64,000 nt of DNA from the NCBI RefSeq assembly GCF_014640435.1, contig NZ_BMGY01000024.1:1-64000 (forward strand). The letters are read 5' to 3'. A program made the translations under genes and the position numbers. Positions within the stretch are counted from its first letter, which is position 1. Every line of letters starts with the position of its first letter. The notes beneath the pieces were generated by a model. The model searched no databases. It was not told the origin of the DNA and saw only the letters and a program-made list of their open reading frames with translations. Positions 17,262 through 24,904 of the stretch are shown here, piece by piece. This DNA is from Hymenobacter frigidus (lineage in GTDB: Bacteria > Bacteroidota > Bacteroidia > Cytophagales > Hymenobacteraceae).

Positions 17262-17984
17262 TCAGTAGTTGGCTTCGGTAGCGGGCAAGTCAATCAGGAT
17301 GAATTGCGAATCCTTTGCGGCCCGAATTTGCACCACGTCCTCGTCGGTCATGCGGGCTTGGTCATTGGGGCCCAGCTCGGTACCGTTTACGAAGATGACG
17401 CCTTCTTTCACGTAGATGAAGGTGAGGCGAATGGGGAAGGTCTTGAATTCGATATCCTCGCCCTCCTCAAGGTTAGACCAGTACACAGTGCTGTTGGAAT
17501 TCATATACACCACGTCTTCCAGCACTTTCTGGCCGGTGACGAGCGGCACCAACTCATTCTTATTAGTAGTCGTGAAATCCAAATCCTTCTGCTCGTAGCT
17601 GGGGGCCAGGCCGCGCTGGCTGGGGATAAACCACAACTGATACAGGTGCAGTGGCTTGTCCTGACGGTTGAATTCGGAATGAGCCAGGCCAGTCCCGGCA
17701 GTCATGCGCTGCACCTCGCCGGCTTTGATGGTGGTGTTGTTGCCCATCGTGTCCTGGTGCGTGATTTCACCCTCCAGCACCAGCGTCACAATTTCCATTT
17801 CGGAGTGCGGGTGTTGCGGGAAGCCCGATTGCGCCGCTACGTTGTCGTCGTTGAATACGCGCAACGGGCCGAAATGCATGTTGTCGCGGTCGAAATAGTC
17901 CGCGAATGAAAACAAGAAATAGCTGCTTAGCCACGCAGCGGGGGCAGCGTGGTGGCGGTCGGCGGCGGAGAGATACTTGAGCAT
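17262..17984 (-). CDS. Pirin family protein
   Basis: 240-residue double-cupin protein. The metal-binding cupin motif is visible as GFPQHPHSEMEIVTLVLEG near residue 55, and pirin's TAGTGLAHSE follows near residue 100. Relatives include YhhW, a quercetin 2,3-dioxygenase, and redox cofactors. The start is ATG 17984 (MLKYLSAADRHHA); an upstream in-frame extension (MRMRGTYLHLCS) is unlike the family. Confidence 0.9.
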   Translation of the reverse strand: MLKYLSAADRHHAAPAAWLSSYFLFSFADYFDRDNMHFGPLRVFNDDNVAAQSGFPQHPHSEMEIVTLVLEGEITHQDTMGNNTTIKAGEVQRMTAGTGLAHSEFNRQDKPLHLYQLWFIPSQRGLAPSYEQKDLDFTTTNKNELVPLVTGQKVLEDVVYMNSNSTVYWSNLEEGEDIEFKTFPIRLTFIYVKEGVIFVNGTELGPNDQARMTDEDVVQIRAAKDSQFILIDLPATEANY

Positions 17985-18119
17985 GGAGCAAAGGTGTAAA
18001 TAGGTGCCCCGCATACGCACCGGGGTTTGGGTAAGTTGGGCGGCGCAACGGATGGAGGCCTATGGGCTTATATTTGAACACCTGAATGTCCGCGTTATTA
18101 GCGGCTCAGCTTCTTCTCC

Positions 18120-19328
18120 ATGTTTCCACAGCTGCCTTCCCTTCGGCTTTTGCAGCGCTGCGCGCTGGGAATGGCCGCGCTGCTGGGAGTAGCCAGCACC
18201 GCGGCTCGTGCCCAGTACGTAGCGGGCCGGACTTATTTTGGCCAAAATAATTACGTGGAATACCGCGCGGGCAACGCGCCGCTGCTGCTGGCCGCGCCCC
18301 ACGACGGCGCCCTCCGCCCGGCCGCCCTGCCCGACCGAACCTGCCCGGACGCCACCTCCGTAACCGACGCCAATACCCAGGCCCTGGTGCGCGCCCTGGA
18401 CAGCGCCTTTACGCGACGCTATGCTTGCCAGGCCCATTTGGTTGTCAGTCACTTGGCGCGTGTCAAGCTCGACCCCAACCGGCCTTTGCCCGAAGCCAGC
18501 TGCGGCAACGCCTTGGCCACCCAAGCCTGGCGCGAATACCACGGTTTTCTGGACGATGCTGCCGCACAGGTGGGCGCTGTGGTTGGCCGGCGTGGACTTT
18601 TTTTGGAACTGCACGGGCACGGCCACGCCATTGCCCGTATTGAGTTGGGCTATTTGCTTACGGCTTCGGAACTGCGCCGGCCCGATGCCCAGGTATTGGC
18701 CTTGGCCGATAGCACCAGCATTTGGGGACTGGTGACCGCGCAGCCCAGCGGCCGAGCTGCTCTGCCCGGCTTGGTGCGGGGTCCCAGCGCGCTGGGCACC
18801 CTACTGGCTGCGCGTGGGTACCCGGCCGTGCCCAGCCAGCAAGACCCGGCCCCGCAAAGTGCCGACCCTTATTTCAACGGCGGCTACAGCACATTCCGGC
18901 ACGGCTCGTACCGCAACGCTGGCCCCGTCGATGCCATTCAGGCCGAAACCCATGCGCCCGGCTTGCGCAACTCCGCCACCAACCGCCGCCGTTTTGCCGA
19001 CACGTTGGCGGTGGCCCTGGGCACGTACCTGCGCATGTACTACGGCTGGCAACCTTGCCGCGCCCTGCCCACTGGCGTGGCGCAGCCGGAACCGGCATCG
19101 GCCTGCGCCGTGCAGGTCGATGCCGCCGGGCGTGCATTGGTGTTGGGGCCCGGCTGCGGGGCCAAACGACTGCTGCTTTACGACCTACGGGGTGCCTTGC
19201 GCTTTCAAGCTGACCTGAGGGGCGACGAGCGACTGCCGCTGCCGCCGCTGGCCCCGGGCCTCTACGTAGTCCGGTTGGAGTGGCTGCAGCAGGCGCCCAG
19301 CCGGGCAATTAAAATAATGCTGCCTTAG
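18120..19328 (+). CDS. Secreted N-formylglutamate amidohydrolase-like protein with T9SS sorting domain
   Basis: 402 residues with a signal peptide ending ARAQ. The body has LLLAAPHDG near residue 58 and FLELHGHGHAIARIELGY near residue 160. These match the zinc-ligand and active-site blocks of the HutG-like N-formylglutamate amidohydrolase superfamily. A later YSTFRHGSYRNAGPVDAIQAETH would close the site. The last 75 residues (LVLGPGCGAKRLLLYDLRGAL...LAPGLYVVRL) look like a type A secretion tail. It is probably exported through the Por system to act on extracellular amides; the substrate is unknown. Confidence 0.72.
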   Translation: MFPQLPSLRLLQRCALGMAALLGVASTAARAQYVAGRTYFGQNNYVEYRAGNAPLLLAAPHDGALRPAALPDRTCPDATSVTDANTQALVRALDSAFTRRYACQAHLVVSHLARVKLDPNRPLPEASCGNALATQAWREYHGFLDDAAAQVGAVVGRRGLFLELHGHGHAIARIELGYLLTASELRRPDAQVLALADSTSIWGLVTAQPSGRAALPGLVRGPSALGTLLAARGYPAVPSQQDPAPQSADPYFNGGYSTFRHGSYRNAGPVDAIQAETHAPGLRNSATNRRRFADTLAVALGTYLRMYYGWQPCRALPTGVAQPEPASACAVQVDAAGRALVLGPGCGAKRLLLYDLRGALRFQADLRGDERLPLPPLAPGLYVVRLEWLQQAPSRAIKIMLP

Positions 19329-19366
19329 CAGGCCCTCACCCCTGACACACCAGTTCAACCACTGAC

Positions 19367-19403
19367 AAAAAAGACCAGCCCGTAAATCGGGCTGGTCTTT
19401 TTT
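19367..19403 (+). terminator. Intrinsic terminator
   Basis: 16-bp perfect arms (AAAAAAGACCAGCCCG and complement) around TAAAT, ending in six T on the plus strand. It lies 38 bases after the preceding stop. Confidence 0.85.
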
Positions 19404-19587
19404 GGTCAACTGCTGCACGCAACAATCCGAAGGCAGAAACCAACTGCGCGAGCGGCACCGCGCCATTCAGAGCAAAGCCAGCACCTTACGGCACTTAGCG
19501 CAATGCTCAATTTGGTGTAGAGTTGTTGGGCGATGTGGCGACGCAAAATGTTACGTCGCCACCGCGTACACCAACCGGAGAACTGCT

Positions 19588-20412
19588 CTAGGCTTTGCGC
19601 AGGAGGGCCACCTGCTGCTGCAAATCGAGCACGAGGCTGGCCACGCGCTCCAACGAGAGTTCGGCAATGGGGAACGTGCTGCTGATGTAGCTCTTGGCTT
19701 CCCAAATTTCCAGCACGTCGTCGGCCTTCACGTCGTAGGGCGAGAAGTTGGGGTTGTCAGAGTGCAACACCAACATGGCGTTCGAACGCAGCTTGTTGAA
19801 TACGCGCTTAAACACAATGCCGTCGCGGCTGCTCACCACCACGCAGGGCGTGCCATCCTTGATACTGGTCCATTCCTCTACGTAGCGGCCCACGATGACC
19901 GTGCCGCTGGCAATGGGCAGCATGGAATCGCCGGCAATTTCGAAGGCGCGGTAGGTGCCCGTTTGCGAGAGCATGGGCAGCCGGAACTTGGGCAATACTT
20001 CCAGATACTCGCGGTCGGCGTAGCCGTTGAGGTAGCCAGCTGCCGCTTTCTGGGGCACCAGCTCAATGTTCTCGTTCTGGTCTTTATCTACAGTGAAGGC
20101 CAGGACGCGGAGCTTGCCGCCAGCGGGCGTGGGCGGCTCGGGGTTGTCGTCGGTATCGGGCGCGTTAGGGTCGGGCGCGGGCAGCGAACCAATGATTTTG
20201 GTGTTCTTCTTTTTGCTAAAGTCAGTGGTTACCAACTGGTCGAGCGTGATGCCGAACAGACGGGCCATGTTGACGAGCGTAGCGAGGCGGGGTTCGGCGC
20301 GGCCTTCTTCGTAGGCCCCCACCAAGGAGCGTTTGATACCGAGCTTGTCGGCCATCTGGGCCTGCGTGAGGGCTAGCTCGCGCCGGCAAAATTTCAGGTT
20401 CGTATTAATCAT
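19588..20412 (-). CDS. XRE-family regulator with S24 (LexA-like) peptidase domain
   Basis: 274 residues. The N-terminal helix-turn-helix is ALTQAQMADKLGIKRSLVGAYEEGRAEP. A proline/aspartate-rich linker leads to a LexA/CI-type domain with EIAGDSMLPI (catalytic serine) near residue 165 and GIVFKRV (catalytic lysine) near residue 206. The C-terminus has a leucine-rich helix that may dimerise. Such proteins repress their own and stress or phage genes, but no prophage surrounds it here. Upstream, TTAGCTAA and nearby TTAG repeats (20488-20508) could be operator sites; this is unproven. Confidence 0.88.
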   Translation of the reverse strand: MINTNLKFCRRELALTQAQMADKLGIKRSLVGAYEEGRAEPRLATLVNMARLFGITLDQLVTTDFSKKKNTKIIGSLPAPDPNAPDTDDNPEPPTPAGGKLRVLAFTVDKDQNENIELVPQKAAAGYLNGYADREYLEVLPKFRLPMLSQTGTYRAFEIAGDSMLPIASGTVIVGRYVEEWTSIKDGTPCVVVSSRDGIVFKRVFNKLRSNAMLVLHSDNPNFSPYDVKADDVLEIWEAKSYISSTFPIAELSLERVASLVLDLQQQVALLRKA

Positions 20413-20711
20413 CGGGGGAGACAGCAGCCAGGAATAGCGTTAGCTTCAACACAGATTCGGCTGGTGAAGTTAGCAACGCAGGCGCGAAGTTACTAATTCA
20501 CTTAGCTAATATTTTTCTGCCCATCACTTTAGCGACGAGCAAGTTGTTGCCCGGCGCAACATTGGCGGTGCAACACTGGGCCGAACCGGTGTACAAAGAC
20601 AAAAGTCGCCGCCGCCGGACCACCAACGTCAATGAAACAACACCAAGCCGAACCTGGACCGCCGCCGGAAATTCACCCCACGGAATACGGTGGTTTCAGA
20701 GGCATTATTTT
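20413..20711. other. 299-base gap between the XRE/S24 gene and recQ
   Basis: No coding frame is supported. A CGAAGTTA sequence at 20485-20492 would read TAACTTCG on the minus strand, a possible -7 element for the XRE gene. AT-rich TTAG-containing repeats lie just upstream of it. The recQ-proximal part shows nothing recognisable. Confidence 0.4.
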
Positions 20712-23429
20712 TTACTGCCCGCGCAAGCGCTTGTGGTAGAGCGCGGCCATGCGCAGCTGGAAGTAGTCGTACTTCTCCCGTAGGTGGTCGAACAGGTCGC
20801 GCAGCGTAGGTTCGCCGCCGAGCTGGGCGCGGGCGGTGAAGATTTCGGCCAACTCCACGTCGCTCGCGAAGTCGTGGATGCGCAGCTCGCGGCCCTTGGC
20901 GTAGGCGTTGTAGAGGTGCGTTTTCACGGTGCTCAGGGCCAGGCCGCGGCGCTCGGAAATATCCTCGGGGGTGAGGCCCATCTGATGAAACTGGATGGTG
21001 GCATCTTCGGAGTCACTCACGGGCTTGTCGGCTTTCTCGGCCGCCGTCAGGCGCGGGCGCGGCTCGTTGAACATGCTATCCGAGTCGGAAGGCACGTACT
21101 GGCCACCGCCGTGCTCCAGAATCAGGCGGATGAAGGCCTCGCCGTAGGTCTCAAACTTCTTCATGCCCACGCCCGAAATGCCCAGCATGCCCACGCGGCT
21201 CACGGGCCGCTCGGCCGCCATTTCCTGCAGCGTGGCATCGGAAAACACTACATAGGGCGGCACGCCCTGCTCGTCGGCAATCTGCTTGCGGAGCTTGCGG
21301 AGCTTGTCGAACAGCTGGGCTTCGGGCGTGCCAATCGTGGCGGCGATGGTCGCTTTTTTGCCGGCGCGGGTGGGCTTTTCGGCTTTCTCGCTGGGCTGGA
21401 ATTTTTTGAGCGGCAGGTTGAGCAGGCCTTTCAAGACCTGGTGGCCGCGCTCGGTGATTTTCAGGGCGTAGCCCTCCTCGTAGGCGATGTAGAACAGGCC
21501 GTCGTTCAGCATCTGGTGAATGTAGCTGTACCAGTCCAGGTAAGGCAGGTCGTTGCCCGCGCCGTAGGTTTTTATCTGGTCGTAGCCGCCTTGCAGCACG
21601 GCCTGGTTGCGCATACCGCGCAGGATATCAATCAGCAGGTTGATGGCCACCCGCTCGCGGCTGCGGAACACAGCCGAGAGGGCTTTCTGGGCAATTAGCG
21701 TCCCGTCGAACGTGGTGGGCGGGTTGCGGCAGATGTCGCAGTTGCCGCAGTCCTGCGGCAGGTTTTCGGAGAAGTAGTTGAGCAGAATTTTGCGGCGGCA
21801 GCTGGCGGCTTCCGCAAACTGCTGCATGCGCTCCAACTTGGCGGTGTTGAGCTGGGCCTGGCGGGCGGGCACGTCCTTGGTCACCATTTCGCGCATCTGC
21901 ATCACATCGGCGAAGCTGTAGAACAGAATGGCGGTAGCCGGCGAGCCATCGCGCCCGGCGCGGCCAATTTCCTGGTAGTAGCCCTCGATATTTTTGGGCA
22001 GGTTGTAGTGCATCACCCAGCGCACGTTGCTCTTGTCGATGCCCATACCGAAGGCAATGGTGGCCACAATCACCTGAATATCATCCTGCAAAAAGGCTTC
22101 CTGGGCCTTGCTGCGCTGCAAGGGCGTGAGGCCGGCGTGGTAGTGCGCCGCCTTGATGCCCTTGGCGATGAGCTTGCCGGAAATGGTTTCGCAGGTTTTG
22201 CGCGAGAGGCAGTAGATGATGCCGGGGTCTTCGGGATTGCGGATGATGTACTCGATGACCGACCCGACCCGGTCCTGGCCCGGCCGCACAATCAGGTTGA
22301 TATTGGGCCGGTCGAAGCTGGACAAAAACACCCGGGGCTCGTGCAGGTTGAGCTGGGTTTTGATGTCGCGCTGCGTGAGGCGGTCGGCCGTGGCCGTGAG
22401 GGCGATAATGGGCGTATTGGGAAAATGCGTCCGCAGCTGGCCGAGTTGGGTGTATTCGGGCCGGAAATCATGGCCCCAACTCGAAATGCAGTGCGCCTCA
22501 TCAATGGCGAACAGGCTGATGTTGACCCGCGTCAGAAACTGCAGAAACCCCTCCGACAGCAGCTTCTCCGGCGACACGTAGAGCAGCTTAAGGTAGCCGC
22601 CCACGGCGGCGCGGGCAATGTCGTTGGCCTCGCTCTGGCCCACGCTGCTGTTGATGTAAGCGGCGGCGATGCCGTTGGCTTTGAGGGCTTCCACCTGGTC
22701 CTTCATCAGGGCGATGAGGGGCGACACCACGATACAGGTGCCTTCCGAAACCACGGCCGGAATCTGGAAGCAGACCGACTTGCCGCCACCCGTGGGCATG
22801 AGCACCACGGTGTCGTTGCCGGCGAGGATGTGCTGAATGATGTCGCCCTGCATGGGGCGAAAGTTGTCGTAGCCGTAATACCGTTTCAGGGCCTGGCGGG
22901 CGGCTTGCATGATAGGCGGGGCAGTGGCTAGTTCGGGCATATCGTTCGGGGGAACCTCACCCCCCGGCCCCCTCTCCCGTGGAGAGGGGGTGCCAGACGA
23001 TGATTCTGGGTGGTTTTCTGTCAGGTTTTGGGCTATTTCAGCGAGGACGTTGTCCAAGCTGGTTAGCACTTGCTGGTTGCTGAAACGCAGTTCGCGGTAG
23101 CCTAATTCCGTTAGCGTGAAGGTACGGCCAGTGTCGTATTCGGCCTGCTCGGGAGAGCAGTGAATTTCGCCGTCGACTTCGATAATTAGCTTAGCGGCAA
23201 CGCAGATGAAGTCGACGATAAAAGAGCCAATGGCGTGCTGACGGCGGAACTTAGCACCTTGCTTGGTATTGCGCAAAGCTTGCCAGAGTAGGTGTTCAGC
23301 TTCAGTGGGCTGACGGCGGTTTTGGCGGGCGTATTCTTTGAGGTGCTTGCGCCAAGGACGAACTTCGGTCGTAAACACGAAGTTGGCAACGTCCTCGGGG
23401 CCAGATGGAACTGAGTGCGGGGCTTCCAT
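20712..23429 (-). CDS. recQ: DUF559 nuclease domain fused in frame to RecQ helicase
   Basis: The frame encodes 905 residues. Residues 1 to about 140 are a DUF559/Vsr-like PD-(D/E)XK domain (FIVDFIC, LIIEVDGEIH). Residues 147-158 are translated from a palindromic repeat (PSPRERGPGG). From M164 (MPELATAPP, ATG 22940) the rest is a full-length 742-residue RecQ: MPTGGGKS, DEAHCISSWGHDFR, QEIGRAGRDG, zinc cluster CRRKILLNYF...CGNCDIC, winged helix, HRDC (near GVPPYVVFSD), and a C-terminal helix-turn-helix. RecQ unwinds DNA during repair. It may be made as the fusion, from the internal ATG, or both. Confidence 0.9.
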   Translation of the reverse strand: MEAPHSVPSGPEDVANFVFTTEVRPWRKHLKEYARQNRRQPTEAEHLLWQALRNTKQGAKFRRQHAIGSFIVDFICVAAKLIIEVDGEIHCSPEQAEYDTGRTFTLTELGYRELRFSNQQVLTSLDNVLAEIAQNLTENHPESSSGTPSPRERGPGGEVPPNDMPELATAPPIMQAARQALKRYYGYDNFRPMQGDIIQHILAGNDTVVLMPTGGGKSVCFQIPAVVSEGTCIVVSPLIALMKDQVEALKANGIAAAYINSSVGQSEANDIARAAVGGYLKLLYVSPEKLLSEGFLQFLTRVNISLFAIDEAHCISSWGHDFRPEYTQLGQLRTHFPNTPIIALTATADRLTQRDIKTQLNLHEPRVFLSSFDRPNINLIVRPGQDRVGSVIEYIIRNPEDPGIIYCLSRKTCETISGKLIAKGIKAAHYHAGLTPLQRSKAQEAFLQDDIQVIVATIAFGMGIDKSNVRWVMHYNLPKNIEGYYQEIGRAGRDGSPATAILFYSFADVMQMREMVTKDVPARQAQLNTAKLERMQQFAEAASCRRKILLNYFSENLPQDCGNCDICRNPPTTFDGTLIAQKALSAVFRSRERVAINLLIDILRGMRNQAVLQGGYDQIKTYGAGNDLPYLDWYSYIHQMLNDGLFYIAYEEGYALKITERGHQVLKGLLNLPLKKFQPSEKAEKPTRAGKKATIAATIGTPEAQLFDKLRKLRKQIADEQGVPPYVVFSDATLQEMAAERPVSRVGMLGISGVGMKKFETYGEAFIRLILEHGGGQYVPSDSDSMFNEPRPRLTAAEKADKPVSDSEDATIQFHQMGLTPEDISERRGLALSTVKTHLYNAYAKGRELRIHDFASDVELAEIFTARAQLGGEPTLRDLFDHLREKYDYFQLRMAALYHKRLRGQ
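22955..22991. repeat. GC-rich palindromic repeat, copy A (translated)
   Basis: Same sequence and orientation as copy B (23460) apart from a C-to-T change in the central loop. The palindrome core is CCCCCTCTCCCGTGGAGAGG. It lies between the DUF559 and RecQ domains and is read as PSPRERGPGG. It ends 15 bases upstream of the recQ ATG. Confidence 0.85.
22992..23429 (-). other. DUF559 endonuclease-like domain bracketed by repeats A and B
   Basis: This is the N-terminal part of the recQ fusion, about 145 residues. It starts at ATG 23429 and has the DUF559 features: RRQPTEAEHLLWQALRN, GAKFRRQHAIG, VDFIC, and EVDGEIH followed by RFSNQQVLTSLDNVL. The family is related to very-short-patch repair endonucleases and normally occurs as a free protein of about 120-130 residues. 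Here no stop separates it from repeat A, so it runs on into RecQ. Confidence 0.8.
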
Positions 23430-23459
23430 GCAGGCAAGGTAGGTGGCGCGGCTGATTCA

Positions 23460-23589
23460 CCTCACCCCCCGGCCCCCTCTCCCGCGGAGAGGGGGAGCTT
23501 AACGGTTACTTTTATTGTCCATCTTCGCTTTTGTCTTCCGTGCCGCCGTGGCTCCCCCTCTCCGCGGGAGAGGGGGCCGGGGGGTGAGG
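23460..23589. repeat. GC-rich palindromic repeats, copies B and C (inverted pair)
   Basis: Copy B (23460-23497) and copy C (23552-23589) are 38-bp exact reverse complements of one another, 54 bases apart. Each also has its own inner palindrome around CCGCGG. Copy C lies inside the methyltransferase coding end and is read as PPAPSPAERGS. Copy B is intergenic. Confidence 0.9.
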
Positions 23590-24741
23590 TCCCGGTGCCC
23601 GCCGGCTCCCCCGGTACAGCTCATACTTCAGCAGCCGGCAGTCGATTGGCCCGTTAAAAAGCGGCATCCTTCTAGCCGCCTTCAGCCCAATGCTCTTGGC
23701 TGCTTCCAGATTCCCAGTCAACACAAAGGCGTCATACCCCTGGAAATTCGCCTTCAGCGCATCCCCAATCGTCTTATACAAGGCGGCCATTTCGGTCTCC
23801 TCCCCTATTCGCTCGCCGTAGGGCGGGTTGGTAATGACAATGCCCGGCTCCTCTTTGGCCGGAGCCGTGGCGTCCTTCACATCGCGCACCGACAGACGAA
23901 TAAAATCTTCCAGGCCGGCGGCGGTGATGTTGGCGGCGGCCATGTCGATGGTTTTGGGGTCGAGGTCGGAGCCGGCGAGGTAGGCTTGCGGCTCTTCGAG
24001 GCGCTGGGCCTTGGCTTCTTCGCGCACCTGGTTCCAGAGCGCGGGGTCGAAGTCGTACCAGTTTTCAAAGCCGAACTTGCCTTGGTGGAACAAACCGGGC
24101 GCGATGCGCTGGCTAATCAGGCCGGCCTCGGTGAGGATGGTGGCCGAACCGCACATCGGGTCGATGAGCGGCTTTTTGGCATCCCAACCGGAGAGCAGCA
24201 CTAGGCCCGCAGCCAGCACCTCGTTCAGGGGCGCTTCGTTGGTGTGCTGGCGGTAGCCGCGGCGGTGCAGCGAGTCGCCGGCCGCGTCGAGGCTGAGGAT
24301 GACTTCGTTCTCCGACATGCGCAGGTGCAGGCGGATATCCGGCGTGCGGGTATCCACGCTGGGCCGCTCGCCGGTGCGGGCCCGGAACTGGTCCACAATG
24401 GCATCCTTGGTGAGCTGCGACACGAACAGCGAGTGCTCGAACGTGGAGCGGTTCACCACCGAAGTGATGGCGAAAGTTTGGTCGGCCCCGATGAAATCCT
24501 GCCAATCGATGCGGCCCACCTCGCGGTACAGAGCCTTTTCATCGGCGGCGTGGAACACGGCGAAGGGCCGCAGCAGGCGCATGGACAAGCGGCTCCACAG
24601 GGCTACTTCGTAGAGCAGGCGCTGGTCGCCGATGAATTCGACGGCCCGCGAACCGATGTGCGTGATGTCGGCTCCAAGGTGGTATAACTCGTCGGCGAGC
24701 AGTTCTTCCAGGCCGAACTGGGTGGTGGCGGTGAGGTGCAT
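23512..24741 (-). CDS. THUMP-domain RNA guanine-N2 methyltransferase (RlmL/YpsC-like)
   Basis: 409 residues: an N-terminal ferredoxin-like/THUMP region (HLTATTQFGLEELLADEL) and a Rossmann methyltransferase with DPMCGSATILTEAG (SAM site) near residue 197 and the catalytic NPPYGERIG near residue 308. These features match enzymes that make m2G in 23S rRNA. The family's C-terminus normally ends after CRLLKYELYRG. Here about 27 more residues follow, part of them (PPAPSPAERGS) encoded by repeat copy C, so the tail is probably acquired. Confidence 0.88.
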   Translation of the reverse strand: MHLTATTQFGLEELLADELYHLGADITHIGSRAVEFIGDQRLLYEVALWSRLSMRLLRPFAVFHAADEKALYREVGRIDWQDFIGADQTFAITSVVNRSTFEHSLFVSQLTKDAIVDQFRARTGERPSVDTRTPDIRLHLRMSENEVILSLDAAGDSLHRRGYRQHTNEAPLNEVLAAGLVLLSGWDAKKPLIDPMCGSATILTEAGLISQRIAPGLFHQGKFGFENWYDFDPALWNQVREEAKAQRLEEPQAYLAGSDLDPKTIDMAAANITAAGLEDFIRLSVRDVKDATAPAKEEPGIVITNPPYGERIGEETEMAALYKTIGDALKANFQGYDAFVLTGNLEAAKSIGLKAARRMPLFNGPIDCRLLKYELYRGSRRAPGPHPPAPSPAERGSHGGTEDKSEDGQ

Positions 24742-24768
24742 ATTAGGGCAAAGGTCGGGCTAAAAAAG

Positions 24769-24871
24769 CTGTCATCCTGAGCACCGCGCAGGACCTTACC
24801 ACGTTTTCGCTGATTGAATTCCTGCAAACGTTCCGGCATAGCAAGGTCCCTGGCGGTACTCAGGATGACAG
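24769..24871. repeat. Palindromic repeat (GTCAT family), copy 3
   Basis: 29-bp arms at 24769-24797 and 24843-24871 (CTGTCATCCTGAGC... and complement) pair with four mismatches. It lies between divergent genes and abuts the -7 element of the sugar transporter, much as copy 1 does before the helicase. Confidence 0.8.
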
Positions 24872-24876
24872 TTGTG

Positions 24877-24884
24877 TACCTTTA
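24877..24884 (+). promoter_or_regulatory. Candidate -7 element of the sugar transporter
   Basis: TACCTTTA differs from TAnnTTTG only in its last base and lies 20 bases before ATG 24905. It starts five bases after the palindromic repeat ends. No -33 TTG is seen within the repeat arm. Confidence 0.4.
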
Positions 24885-24904
24885 AAGCCACAAAAACTCC
24901 CCGT

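Noticed and set aside
19588-20412. Prophage repressor marking an integrated phage
   Set aside because: No integrase, structural or lysis genes surround it; neighbours are ordinary chromosomal genes.
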